Positions 43,387 through 51,290 of a stretch of 64,000 bases of DNA are shown here, in pieces; positions within the stretch are counted from its first letter, which is position 1, and the number at the start of each line of letters is the position of its first letter. The notes under the pieces were generated by a model. That model ran no database searches. It was not told where the DNA came from and worked only from the letters and a program-made list of their open reading frames with translations. This DNA is from a virus: positions 21,257-85,256 of IMG/VR virus record IMGVR_UViG_3300025087_000002. One strand, given 5' to 3'. The position numbers were made by a program, and so were the translations under genes.

Positions 43387-43620
43387 ATGAGAAAGTATAA
43401 ATTCTTAGATAAGTTATGGAATAGAAAGACTAGAAATTATCATCTAATAGTACAAATCCCTGGATATTGTTATGGAAACAAGGAAGAAGATGTATTATAT
43501 TTTTACTATACAGTACCATTCAAAGGTAATGGTAGAATGATTGGTCGAACTCAGATACAATGGTCAGAATTAGAAATAGATACACTTTTTAAAAAAGTAC
43601 CCAAATTTCCTTGGGAGTAA
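43387..43620 (+). CDS. small hypothetical protein
   Basis: 77 residues, basic and aromatic (FLDKLWNRKTRNYHLIVQIP), ending VPKFPWE. The same PKFPWE/NFPWE ending type appears inside the 57299-57622 protein. AAGGAT precedes the ATG. No family was recognised. Confidence 0.6.
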   Translation: MRKYKFLDKLWNRKTRNYHLIVQIPGYCYGNKEEDVLYFYYTVPFKGNGRMIGRTQIQWSELEIDTLFKKVPKFPWE

Positions 43621-43652
43621 TTAGTTTATTAATAATTTAACTTGGAGCTAAC

Positions 43653-43850
43653 ATGAAATTGAAAAGAACTGTTTACAAATCGAAAAACAAAGAAGCTTAC
43701 TATGTTCTTAGTACTCTTAATGATGTTATAGTTGAAAGAGTCGACTTTGATACTTTGGAGAAAGTCATAACATATCTTGATGAAACCGAAAAACAGTTAA
43801 AAAATGAAGGATACTCGCTAGAGAGAGAAAACGATAATATGATGCAATGA
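43653..43850 (+). CDS. small hypothetical protein
   Basis: 65 residues: a beta hairpin (RTVYKSKNKEAYYVLSTLND) followed by a charged helix (DTLEKVITYLDETEKQLKNE). TTGGAG precedes the ATG. It is likely a small early protein of unknown role. Confidence 0.6.
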   Translation: MKLKRTVYKSKNKEAYYVLSTLNDVIVERVDFDTLEKVITYLDETEKQLKNEGYSLERENDNMMQ

Positions 43851-43911
43851 ATAAAGGAGAAATCCTTAACGATGTTCATTCACGAAGTTCATGAGTGATC
43901 AGGAGTGATAT

Positions 43912-44157
43912 ATGAAATTTTATGCTATAAAAGATATTGGTGATAATTTTTTAGCTAAAGAGTATTGTGAAGGATGTAAGTATTCAACAATGACACAAGA
44001 AGGTGCTTGTTTATATGAAACATCACACCAACTACATACGATACTAAACAACGAAAATATGATGTTACTAATTTTTGAATCTAAAGAAAAAGCAGATAAA
44101 TACATTAAAGATACTGGATACATTTGTTATCATTCAATTTGTTTAGATGATATTTAG
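43912..44157 (+). CDS. small Cys-containing hypothetical protein
   Basis: 81 residues. CEGC, then a distant C, suggests a possible metal site (EYCEGCKYSTMTQEGACLYE). The C-terminus is helical. CAGGAG precedes the ATG. A small hairpin element of the repeated leader type lies just upstream (about 43872-43895). Confidence 0.6.
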   Translation: MKFYAIKDIGDNFLAKEYCEGCKYSTMTQEGACLYETSHQLHTILNNENMMLLIFESKEKADKYIKDTGYICYHSICLDDI

Positions 44158-45438
44158 TTTATGATGCATTGCTTTAATAATATAGAGGTAAAATTTTTAC
44201 AGAAGTCTAGATCTACATTTACTCATCCCATTTCACACATACCCTCCCCTTAGTCTAACCATACCATACTTATTGCAAGATCTATACCAATACATATTCT
44301 TTGTTTATTGGTATGAGTATTGCAATTGCATATAGTATGCCAAACCAATATCACAACTAAGTGTTTTAGTAATGGTACACACTTATATTAACTGGGTACT
44401 TATACTAAGTTAAGCTGTTATATACAACACCATAGTGATATCGATAGATGTTATATAAAACATCATAACAATAACATCGTCTTAGTAACATTTTATTGTT
44501 AATAACATATCTGTTAATATCTATCAAAGTAATTTATGTTCATGAGTGTTAAGCCATACTAATTTTAGTATAACTTGAGATTATACGGTTATTAGTATCT
44601 TTCACTTCGTTCAAGAAGTGTATTACTTATAAGAGATATAAGATAAACTATTAGCAACTAAACTTGTATAGTTGTCACTTAACAACAATATCTACGTGTT
44701 GTTTATTGACAACAGTATTATTATTTTTAATGGTAAGTATAAGATAAAGATTGATCAACTAGACAAGTATAGTAGTATTAGTATTACTTATAAGAAGATA
44801 CTAGATGTAGTAGATAAACTAATAGAGCTAACTTTGGGTATAGTATGGGCTTGTATGTTTAGTGATGCATGAGATTACAGAGAGATAACGTGAGAAGTTA
44901 ATGATTACAGGTAGATAGAAATTATACTATTAATACTATTACCATATATATTCGATAGTTTACATCATTTAATCTGTTCTCGGTATAATTTATTTATTGT
45001 AATAAAACCATACCATACAATTTAGTCTGATGTCCCTAGAGAACGTTAGCTAACATACCGTAATTAATTTTAACAATTAATCACGTGTTACGATGTACTC
45101 ATTTCGCTATCGTTTCACTACGCTGCATTCGTGTTAACATGCTTAACGCAGATAACTTAGTTAACAGATTGTTTAGTTTTGTATAATATACTAATTTGTA
45201 TATCTATACAGATACTTGATAAATCGATTTAACACACTGTTTCAGACACTATTCAATAATTACTAGATGTTAGCCGAAAATCATAAAACATAGCCCGAAA
45301 AAATAATTCAATTTTAGAATTATATCAGTGAGTTATCATATAAAAAAGTTAGCTAAGATCTTTTTGATCGTTCTGCTACATAACTGTATTACTTTATGTT
45401 CCATAAATATTATTGACAACTTAGCTGTTTTGATGTGG
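44158..45438. other. gene-poor, inverted-repeat-rich region (possible origin or control locus)
   Basis: About 1.3 kb without a convincing gene, in a genome otherwise tightly packed. It contains many short palindromes: TACCAAT/ATTGGTA (44285-44313), GCAATTGC (44322), ATACTAA/TTAGTAT (44556-44571) and a long AT hairpin near 45058-45085. It also holds an inverted copy of the leader hairpin (44599-44620) and a weak late-promoter-like match (45205-45222). It could be a replication origin or regulatory locus. Nothing proves either. Confidence 0.5.
44672..44872 (+). CDS. doubtful small frame in the gene-poor region
   Basis: A 66-codon frame starting TTG, with no ribosome site upstream. The product (NNIYVLFIDNSIIIFNGKYK, then KILDVVDKLIELTLGIVW) has a protein-like hydrophobic pattern, so it may be a decaying gene. 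It is reported only because the region otherwise lacks genes. Confidence 0.2.
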   Translation: MSLNNNIYVLFIDNSIIIFNGKYKIKIDQLDKYSSISITYKKILDVVDKLIELTLGIVWACMFSDA

Positions 45439-45467
45439 TTGACTTTTTGATGCGGTTGTGTTAAGAT
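45439..45467 (+). promoter_or_regulatory. sigma70-type promoter
   Basis: TTGACT (45439-45444) and TAAGAT (45462-45467) with a 17-base spacer. The predicted start falls at about 45474, which argues against an ATG there and for the downstream ATG at 45507. Confidence 0.7.
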
Positions 45468-45506
45468 TTTTATATGAACAACGAAAAAATAAAAAAGGTA
45501 AATAAT

Positions 45507-45692
45507 ATGAAGTTTGAATTCTTAAGAACTAAGTATCTTATGTTAGTAGCTAAGTTAACTTATATCAAGATGACCTATGATCTTGAGGATAAGGACACTA
45601 TCTACATGATAGAAAAATTTGAAAATCTTATCAATTGTTTCAAGAAGATAATAGCACGTAGAGACCAACAAAGAATATTTATTAAAGATTGA
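45507..45692 (+). CDS. small helical hypothetical protein
   Basis: 61 residues from the ATG at 45507, chosen because AAAAAGG lies upstream. An earlier ATG at 45474 coincides with the predicted transcript start. The sequence is helical and basic (FEFLRTKYLMLVAKLTYIKM, ending KKIIARRDQQRIFIKD). It is the first gene of a microprotein-rich operon. Confidence 0.6.
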   Translation: MKFEFLRTKYLMLVAKLTYIKMTYDLEDKDTIYMIEKFENLINCFKKIIARRDQQRIFIKD

Positions 45693-45701
45693 GGTGATAC
45701 G

Positions 45702-45776
45702 ATGAAAAACGATAACTTTGTGTTTATTTTAACATTCAGTGTGTTTATGGTTATATTAGTAACTAATTTAATATAA
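45702..45776 (+). CDS. membrane microprotein, 24 residues
   Basis: GAGGTGATAC lies before the ATG. Nearly the whole product is one membrane helix (FVFILTFSVFMVILVTNLI) after a short polar start. The strong ribosome site and clean spacing support a real microprotein. The role is unknown. Confidence 0.45.
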   Translation: MKNDNFVFILTFSVFMVILVTNLI

Positions 45777-45793
45777 AATCGTTCAGGAGTGAT

Positions 45794-46006
45794 ATGAAGT
45801 TATTACTTAACGGTATTGAGATTGTTAGAGCTATAAGTATTAAAGAGTTAAAGAGTAGAGTTAACAAGTTAAAAGTAATTCAAGTTAACAACGTTCTTAA
45901 TTTAGTTAGTATTATATTTGAAACTAATAACGGTATAATGGAGTACATTATTATCTGTAATTCTAATAAGTCTAGTCGATTTGTTTATAAAGTATTAAAG
46001 GACTAA
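45794..46006 (+). CDS. small hypothetical protein
   Basis: 70 residues, small alpha-beta (MKLLLNGIEIVRAISIKELK, then GIMEYIIICNSNKSSRFVYK). CAGGAG precedes the ATG with the same GTTCAGGAGTGATATG type leader seen at 43912. No family was recognised. Confidence 0.6.
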   Translation: MKLLLNGIEIVRAISIKELKSRVNKLKVIQVNNVLNLVSIIFETNNGIMEYIIICNSNKSSRFVYKVLKD

Positions 46007-46013
46007 TATTACT

Positions 46014-46040
46014 GAACGTACATTCCTGAATGGAATGAAG
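46014..46040 (+). repeat. intergenic hairpin repeat, copy A
   Basis: A 27-base segment containing CATTCC-TGAAT-GGAATG, identical to 47323-47349. It lies 15 bases before the next gene start, preceded by ATTACTGAAC. Variants precede several other small genes. Confidence 0.75.
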
Positions 46041-46055
46041 AATAATGAGGTATAT

Positions 46056-46235
46056 ATGGATAAAATTTATAACTATGAGATATCAGGAATAGACACTAAG
46101 GATTATCCAGATTTTTGTGATGCATATGTTAGTTATGCAGAACATGAGGATGGTACACCACTAACAGATGAAGAGCTTGATGAAGTCAATGAGAGTGGTA
46201 TGGTATATGAACTTGTTATCAACTATTTATTTTAA
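46056..46235 (+). CDS. small acidic protein
   Basis: 59 residues from the ATG at 46056, with GAGGTATAT upstream; an earlier ATG at 46035 lies inside the leader. It is very acidic (TKDYPDFCDAYVSYAEHEDG, then LTDEELDEVNESGMVYELVI). The DYPDFCDAY...LT(D)EELDE pattern is one often seen in small phage proteins of unknown function. Confidence 0.65.
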   Translation: MDKIYNYEISGIDTKDYPDFCDAYVSYAEHEDGTPLTDEELDEVNESGMVYELVINYLF

Positions 46236-46248
46236 CTAAGGATGGTAT

Positions 46249-46419
46249 ATGGATATTAAATATAAGATAGTTTATGAAGATAGCGGTTATAATGGTTTAT
46301 ACTTCTTTTTTATTTACTTTAAACGTGGGTCAATTACTAATTGGGTTATAGCATCTTCACATTCGTTTAAAACCAAAGAAGAAGCTCAACACCATATAAA
46401 TACCGTTTTAAAAGCTTAA
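46249..46419 (+). CDS. small hypothetical protein, 56 residues
   Basis: The ATG at 46249 follows AAGGATGG. The product is aromatic-rich (MDIKYKIVYEDSGYNGLYFF, then SITNWVIASSHSFKTKEEAQ), suggesting a small beta domain with a final helix. The function is unknown. Confidence 0.55.
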   Translation: MDIKYKIVYEDSGYNGLYFFFIYFKRGSITNWVIASSHSFKTKEEAQHHINTVLKA

Positions 46420-46497
46420 CTCGTTTTTAGGCTATGTTTTGTGATAATTAGAGGCATATAAGAGATTGACCTTAACTGTTTAACAAAGGATAAAATT

Positions 46498-46650
46498 ATG
46501 GACCGATATTTAATAAATTATATAGATTGTTTTAACTGTATGCATACAACTAAGGATAGTTACACTCATAAAGAAATGATAGATATGTTAGATATACTAA
46601 GTAACTTTAAATCTATCTTAGTTGTAAATGTAAATAAGATAACTGAATAA
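46498..46650 (+). CDS. small hypothetical protein, 50 residues
   Basis: AAAGGATAAA precedes the ATG at 46498. It has two cysteines near the start (YIDCFNCMHTTKDSYTHKEM), then a helix and strand (FKSILVVNVNKITE). The function is unknown. Confidence 0.55.
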   Translation: MDRYLINYIDCFNCMHTTKDSYTHKEMIDMLDILSNFKSILVVNVNKITE

Positions 46651-46691
46651 TAACATTGAGAGGTAATATTACCGAACGGAGTAAGGTATAT

Positions 46692-46835
46692 ATGTATAAA
46701 ATAGAATGTATTTATAAGTGTGGTAACTATATGTTTGTGAGTAACTTAAGTCAAGATAGACTTGACTTCTTTTTGGATAACTTAGTTTTAGATAGAAATG
46801 TTTTAAAGGTTATTGTTAGCCGAGAGGAGATATAA
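46692..46835 (+). CDS. small hypothetical protein, 47 residues
   Basis: The ATG at 46692 has GTAAGGTATAT upstream, preceded by a repeat-type ATTACCGAAC leader. The product (MYKIECIYKCGNYMFVSNLS, then LDFFLDNLVLDRNVLKVIVS) looks like a compact beta-alpha-beta unit related in style to 43164-43340. The function is unknown. Confidence 0.5.
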   Translation: MYKIECIYKCGNYMFVSNLSQDRLDFFLDNLVLDRNVLKVIVSREEI

Positions 46836-46858
46836 TATCAAACAAAGTGAGGTATAAT

Positions 46859-46936
46859 ATGTTACCACATATAATATTTATAATTGGTTTAATAGGAATA
46901 TTAGTAGCTGCATATATAACTTTTAATCATAAATAG
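46859..46936 (+). CDS. membrane microprotein, 25 residues
   Basis: GAGGTATAAT precedes the ATG. The product is a single membrane helix (IIFIIGLIGILVAAYITF) with short polar ends. It is one of several one-helix microproteins in this block. Confidence 0.45.
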   Translation: MLPHIIFIIGLIGILVAAYITFNHK

Positions 46937-46945
46937 GAGATTTTT

Positions 46946-47266
46946 ATGAACAATCAATCATATACTGAATATTACAATGAGTTACAACGTGAAGAAAAAA
47001 GAAAAAACACTAGAGATATAATCAAAGATATAGTACAATTTAATCGATATGAGAACAAAGACGTTGTTATAATAGGTAGTTTTAAATTAAATGAAGTCTA
47101 TGAAGACTTAACCGATCAACTATTAAAGTTGTGTGTTATCGATCGTTTCAAAGAAATACATTTAAAAAGCTATAACAAAGATTATAAATATAAAGAATTT
47201 GTTAAGTTAGTTGGTAATAAAAGAAAATTACATAAAATGTATAAACAGATTTTAGGTATTGAATAG
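46946..47266 (+). CDS. hypothetical helical protein
   Basis: 106 residues, highly charged and basic (YNELQREEKRKNTRDIIKDI, ending KRKLHKMYKQILGIE). AGGAGAT precedes the ATG. It could be a nucleic-acid-binding protein. No family was recognised. Confidence 0.6.
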   Translation: MNNQSYTEYYNELQREEKRKNTRDIIKDIVQFNRYENKDVVIIGSFKLNEVYEDLTDQLLKLCVIDRFKEIHLKSYNKDYKYKEFVKLVGNKRKLHKMYKQILGIE

Positions 47267-47322
47267 TGATATCATTACTGAATGTAATGAAGTATATTAA
47301 AAGATATTGAGGTATCATTACC

Positions 47323-47349
47323 GAACGTACATTCCTGAATGGAATGAAG
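47323..47349 (+). repeat. intergenic hairpin repeat, copy B
   Basis: Identical over 27 bases to 46014-46040, with the same CATTCC/GGAATG stem. A second, shorter variant (ATTACTGAATGTAATGAAG) lies about 45 bases upstream. It sits 15 bases before the gene start at 47365. Confidence 0.75.
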
Positions 47350-47364
47350 GATAGTGGGGTATAT

Positions 47365-47691
47365 ATGAACAAATTTGATGGTATAATTAAAAAGCATGGT
47401 ATTGAAAACTTAGTTATATCCAAAAAGCAATTAAAAGAAGGTGATACTATATTAATAAGTACATATAACAAAATAATGGAAACTAAGGTTATAAGTTTAT
47501 TAAATAATATATGCGGTTATGAAAATTATATAATTGTAGATAACGATAGTTATTTAGATCTATCAAATACCTTAGTTATTAAGGTTAACAAAGAGATAAA
47601 AGAAAAAAATAGATGTTCTTGTGGGGCTAAGTATACTAGTAATCCTAATTATCACTTAAGTTATTGTGATTGTTTTAAAAGTAATTATTAA
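47365..47691 (+). CDS. hypothetical protein with C-terminal Cys cluster
   Basis: 108 residues from the ATG at 47365; an ATG 21 bases earlier is inside the leader. The C-terminus has CSCGAKYTSNPNYHLSYCDC, four cysteines and a His that may bind zinc. The N-terminal two-thirds is alpha-beta. The function is unknown. Confidence 0.6.
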   Translation: MNKFDGIIKKHGIENLVISKKQLKEGDTILISTYNKIMETKVISLLNNICGYENYIIVDNDSYLDLSNTLVIKVNKEIKEKNRCSCGAKYTSNPNYHLSYCDCFKSNY

Positions 47692-47730
47692 TAAAGAAGA
47701 GATATAATAACGTTTAAATAGGAGATGTTT

Positions 47731-48513
47731 ATGAATGAAAATACAATAGTGTGTCCTACAAATGCAACAACTAGTTATAATGTTACCGAAAAGTATAAGT
47801 TTCAATCTACTAAGGATATTATTAGTTTTTTTGAGTCTCAAGGGTTTATGTTAGCTAATAAAAAGATCTGTAAGGTTAGAAATAGATCTAAACAAGGCTT
47901 TCAAAAACATATGTTACGGTTTAATCATGAGGCGTTAAGGATTGATGATCAAAACACGTTACAAGTCTTAGTTAAGAATAGTCATGATGGATCAAGCTCT
48001 CTTCAAATTAATCTAGGTATATATAGGCTTGTATGTTCAAATGGTATGGTTATAGGTAGAGAATTTGTTGGTTATAATTTAAAACATATAGGTCATAACT
48101 TCTATATTAAATTAGAAGAATCTTTAAAAGAATTGATAGTAGCTGCACCTAAATACAAAGAAATGATTATAAGAATGCAGAATGTTAACTTAACCAATGA
48201 TCAAAAAGACGAAATTATAAAAAAAGCGGTTAACTTGAGGCTACAAAGCATTGAAAATGTGGATAACGTTGACGTTAGTCGTTCTTTTAGTCCTATTAGA
48301 ATAGAAGATAATACCAATGACTTATATACTGTACTTAATTTGGTACAAGAGAGAGTTATTAGAGGCGGTATAAAATATACAACAAAGACTGTAAATGAAA
48401 ATAACGTTGTTGAGATTAAAAATCATTCAACTAAAAAAATTAATAGTATTGATAAAGATTTGGAGTTAAATAAGAATTTGTTTGATATAGTATCTTCTTA
48501 TTTAGTAGCTTAA
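47731..48513 (+). CDS. DUF932 family protein
   Basis: 260 residues from the ATG at 47731; the ATG six bases upstream is too close to TAGGAG. The DUF932 / TIGR03299 core is visible as LQVLVKNSHDGSSSLQINLG, then IYRLVCSNGMVIG, a signature shared by phage and plasmid proteins. The C-terminal 100 residues are helical and charged. Its function is not established; it is common on mobile elements. Confidence 0.8.
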   Translation: MNENTIVCPTNATTSYNVTEKYKFQSTKDIISFFESQGFMLANKKICKVRNRSKQGFQKHMLRFNHEALRIDDQNTLQVLVKNSHDGSSSLQINLGIYRLVCSNGMVIGREFVGYNLKHIGHNFYIKLEESLKELIVAAPKYKEMIIRMQNVNLTNDQKDEIIKKAVNLRLQSIENVDNVDVSRSFSPIRIEDNTNDLYTVLNLVQERVIRGGIKYTTKTVNENNVVEIKNHSTKKINSIDKDLELNKNLFDIVSSYLVA

Positions 48514-48525
48514 TGAGGTATATGT

Positions 48526-49203
48526 ATGACACAATATGAAAAAGACTTAGCTGCTGTTAAACAAAATGGTTATGCTTTGAAATATGTTGAACATCAAACT
48601 CCCGAATTATGTTTAGCTGCTGTTAATCAATATGGTTATGCTTTACAATTTGTTAAGCATCAAACAGAAGAAATATGTTTAGCTGCTGTTAAACAAAATG
48701 GTTATGCTTTGAAATATGTTAAACATCAGACAGAAGAAATATATTTAGCTGCTGTTAAAGAGAATGGTATGGCTTTACAATTTGTTAAACATCAAACAGA
48801 AGAAATATGTTTAGCTGCTGTTAAACAAGACGGTTATGCTTTGAAATATGTTAAACATCAAACAGAAGAAATTTGTTTAGCTGCTGTTAAACAAGACGGT
48901 TATACTTTGGAATATGTTAACCATCAAACAGAAGAATTATGTTTAGCTGCTGTTAAACAAAATGGTTATGTTATACAATATGTTGAATATCAAACAGAAG
49001 AAATATGTTTAGCTGCGGTTATAGAGAATGGTTATGCTTTATGTTGGGTTAAACATCAAACAGAAGAATTGTGTTTAATTGCAGTCAATCAAGACGTTCG
49101 TGCATTGTATTATGTTAAGTCTGAAATTAAAACTAAAGAGTTTATGTTACGTTGCCTTGAAAATAATATAGCTTGTATAAAATATATGGAGATAGAATGC
49201 TAA
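48526..49203 (+). CDS. DUF4116-like repeat protein 1
   Basis: 225 residues: an N-terminal cap unit, eight full 22-residue repeats (consensus QTEEICLAAVKQNGYALKYVKH) and a C-terminal cap EIKTKEFMLRCLENNIACIKYME. The repeats resemble DUF4116, a short helical-pair repeat likely forming a solenoid for protein binding. Bases 48565-48824 recur identically by eye at 63741-64000. GAGGTATAT precedes the ATG. Its stop region carries the ribosome site of the next gene. Role unknown. Confidence 0.8.
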   Translation: MTQYEKDLAAVKQNGYALKYVEHQTPELCLAAVNQYGYALQFVKHQTEEICLAAVKQNGYALKYVKHQTEEIYLAAVKENGMALQFVKHQTEEICLAAVKQDGYALKYVKHQTEEICLAAVKQDGYTLEYVNHQTEELCLAAVKQNGYVIQYVEYQTEEICLAAVIENGYALCWVKHQTEELCLIAVNQDVRALYYVKSEIKTKEFMLRCLENNIACIKYMEIEC

Positions 49204-49454
49204 TTAGAAAATATAAAAATAGAAAAATGTATTGTTCTGAATTGAATAGATGTTTAAAACTAAATGATATTAGTAAGTTAGTTAAAAAAGATATTACTTT
49301 ACAAGTATTAGATTATAATGACGTTGATGTTACAAACGAAATATTAAAGATGATACTAGTTAACTGTAATATACCAATACAACAACTAATAGAACTTATA
49401 AACCAATACTATGAGGTGAAAGATGATAAAAACGAAGGAACAAGCGATAACTAG
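49197..49454 (+). CDS. PHA-accumulation-regulator (PhaR N-terminal) like DNA-binding protein
   Basis: 85 residues from the ATG at 49197, with GGAG upstream inside the DUF4116 gene end. The N-terminal 55 residues follow the PhaR DNA-binding domain pattern (PF07879 type, I-KKY-NRRLYDT---YI-L-D---LV): MLIRKYKNRKMYCSELNRCL, then LNDISKLVKKDITLQVLD and VTNEIL. In bacteria this domain represses polyhydroxyalkanoate genes. Here it may be a phage transcription factor. A short acidic tail follows. Confidence 0.65.
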   Translation: MLIRKYKNRKMYCSELNRCLKLNDISKLVKKDITLQVLDYNDVDVTNEILKMILVNCNIPIQQLIELINQYYEVKDDKNEGTSDN

Positions 49455-49569
49455 AATTCGATATTTAGATGATCTATATTTTGAGACTGAAAAGGATAAA
49501 CAAGGATTGATATTACTAGAAATATATGTTATATTACATAGATTAGCAACAAACTATTATGGAGAATAG
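49423..49569 (+). CDS. small helical protein, 48 residues
   Basis: The ATG at 49423 follows GAGGTGAAAG and overlaps the end of the PhaR-like gene. The product (MIKTKEQAITRIRYLDDLYF, then DKQGLILLEIYVILHRLATN) is two helices. It is possibly co-translated with its upstream neighbour. The function is unknown. Confidence 0.5.
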   Translation: MIKTKEQAITRIRYLDDLYFETEKDKQGLILLEIYVILHRLATNYYGE

Positions 49570-49572
49570 AAA

Positions 49573-50283
49573 ATGAGTAATTACAAACAAATAGTTAACT
49601 TATCAGAATCAATCAACAAAGAAGAAATTAATTATTGGATTGATCACAATCTTAATAATTATTTAAAAACTAGTCTAGAAAATGTTAGTGAAATAGAGCA
49701 TATAATTGACTTCTTTTTATCAAAAAAAGAAAAAATCAGACTTCATAAAATGAGCTATCAAGTAGCCGTTGAACTATCAAAACAATGGATTGAAAAACTA
49801 AATAAAAAGTCTGGTGAAATTATAGAAACAGAAGAAGATACTGAATTGTTATTTAAATTTAAAAACGGTTTTAGAGTGGTTAAATTAGTGTCTGAATCAA
49901 GTTATAAAAGAGAAGGCTTATTAATGAGTCATTGTGTAGCAAGTTACTACGCCAAATCGAATATTGAGATTGTTAGTTTAAGAGATGTAAACAATAAACC
50001 GCATTGTACAATTGAATTTCAAAAGACTAACAACGTTATTAATCAAATAAAAGGTAAGGGAAACGGTAGTATACATCCTAAGTATATTAAAGCTGTAATT
50101 AAAATTCTTAAGAAGTTTAACGTTGAAATTCGAGAGAGTGAATTGAAAAACTTAGGTTATATTAATTTAAATGAAAAACAATGGTTATACTTAGAAGAAA
50201 ATTTTGAAAATCTAAAGTGGATTATGTTTAATAATACTAAATTTTTATATACTAATTTAAAATATAAAAGAATTCATAAATAA
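49573..50283 (+). CDS. PcfJ-like domain protein
   Basis: 236 residues. The core GLLMSHCVASYYAKSNIEIV, then SLRDVNNKPHCTIEF and INQIKGKGNG, follows the PcfJ-like pattern (M-HCV--Y------I-SLR----P--T-E-----I-Q-KGK-N, PF14284). PcfJ proteins are common on conjugative plasmids and phages and have no proven function. The N-terminal 100 residues are helical. GGAGAAT precedes the ATG. Confidence 0.75.
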   Translation: MSNYKQIVNLSESINKEEINYWIDHNLNNYLKTSLENVSEIEHIIDFFLSKKEKIRLHKMSYQVAVELSKQWIEKLNKKSGEIIETEEDTELLFKFKNGFRVVKLVSESSYKREGLLMSHCVASYYAKSNIEIVSLRDVNNKPHCTIEFQKTNNVINQIKGKGNGSIHPKYIKAVIKILKKFNVEIRESELKNLGYINLNEKQWLYLEENFENLKWIMFNNTKFLYTNLKYKRIHK

Positions 50284-50340
50284 CAGCCTTTTTATTAAAA
50301 AAGTGGTTATAATTTGAATTATGTTTACTATGAGGTATAT

Positions 50341-50952
50341 ATGAAAGAAAAAAAGAAATTTAGTTTAGTTGAAAATAATATCAAAGTAGATGCTTTAATA
50401 TGGAATTTACCAGCTATTATTACATGTAAAGCAAACTTAGAATGTCATAAGTATTGTTATTGCAAAAAAGATAAACGTTTTCCAAGTGTTGAGGTTAGCC
50501 GAACTAATAATTTACAATTCAGTAAGTCAACAGACTTTGTAAATGAACTAACTAACGCTATTAAAAGTAATAAAAAGCATTCAACGGTTAGACTTCACGC
50601 GTCGGGTGATTTTTATAGTGTTCAATACATAAGTGATTGGTATAAAATAATAAGTAATTGTCCAGAAGTAACTTTTTATGCTTACACAAAACGTGATGAT
50701 CTATTTACTAAAGAGATATTAGCCGAAAAGCCTAACAACTTAACTTTGATATTTAGCGTTGATGGTTTATTTGAGACAATTCAAGACATACCAAATATCG
50801 ATGTTCCACAAGGTTATAACAAGATAGCATTTGTAACAAAAAATGATACAAATTGTGTTGCTCAAAAAGACGATGATAAAAAATGTATTAGTGGTTGTAA
50901 GAAATGCTTGAAGTCATGTAAAGAAAATATTATTGTATTTAAAAAACATTAA
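50341..50952 (+). CDS. GP88-like protein
   Basis: 203 residues from the ATG at 50341 with GAGGTATAT upstream; an earlier TTG lacks a site. The GP88 family pattern is present: NLPAIITCKANLECHKYCYC near the start, TVRLHASGDFYSVQYISDWY in the middle and VTFYAYTKRDD. A C-terminal Cys cluster (CISGCKKCLKSC) with the N-terminal cysteines suggests a metal or Fe-S site. The function of the family is unknown. Confidence 0.75.
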   Translation: MKEKKKFSLVENNIKVDALIWNLPAIITCKANLECHKYCYCKKDKRFPSVEVSRTNNLQFSKSTDFVNELTNAIKSNKKHSTVRLHASGDFYSVQYISDWYKIISNCPEVTFYAYTKRDDLFTKEILAEKPNNLTLIFSVDGLFETIQDIPNIDVPQGYNKIAFVTKNDTNCVAQKDDDKKCISGCKKCLKSCKENIIVFKKH

Positions 50953-50969
50953 TTTTTGGAGATATAGAA

Positions 50970-51158
50970 ATGACTAAATATAAATTTACAGATCTTTCAC
51001 CAGAGGCTAAATTAAATGCAATGTTAGATTATATTAGTGGTTGGCAACAAACACATAATGACGATCCTTTCGATTTAACGGATGCAGAAAGTGCTTGTCT
51101 CGATCTTAATGATGAATTATTTTATAACGAAAAAGGAGAATTACTAGATGAATATTAA
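50970..51158 (+). CDS. small acidic protein
   Basis: 62 residues (KFTDLSPEAKLNAMLDYISG, then DDPFDLTDAESACLDLNDEL). TTGGAGATATAG precedes the ATG, the same leader sequence that forms the end of DUF4116-like genes. It overlaps the next gene. No family was recognised. Confidence 0.6.
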   Translation: MTKYKFTDLSPEAKLNAMLDYISGWQQTHNDDPFDLTDAESACLDLNDELFYNEKGELLDEY

Positions 51159-51282
51159 AACACTAACTGAAGCTATTATCTTAACATTAATATTACTAAT
51201 ACCTATTATCTATATTACTTATATTAGTTATGAGTACATGAACACTATAAGTAATTTTAGTTATAGTATATTTTTAAATTAG
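51148..51282 (+). CDS. small membrane protein, 44 residues
   Basis: AAAAGGAGA lies in the upstream coding end, and the ATG at 51148 overlaps that gene. One long hydrophobic helix (EAIILTLILLIPIIYITYIS) is followed by an aromatic tail. The function is unknown. Confidence 0.5.
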   Translation: MNIKTLTEAIILTLILLIPIIYITYISYEYMNTISNFSYSIFLN

Positions 51283-51290
51283 GTGTAAAC

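Noticed and set aside
47202-47471. Minus-strand frames opposite early genes
   Set aside because: They lie opposite well-supported rightward genes and leader repeats and lack ribosome sites.
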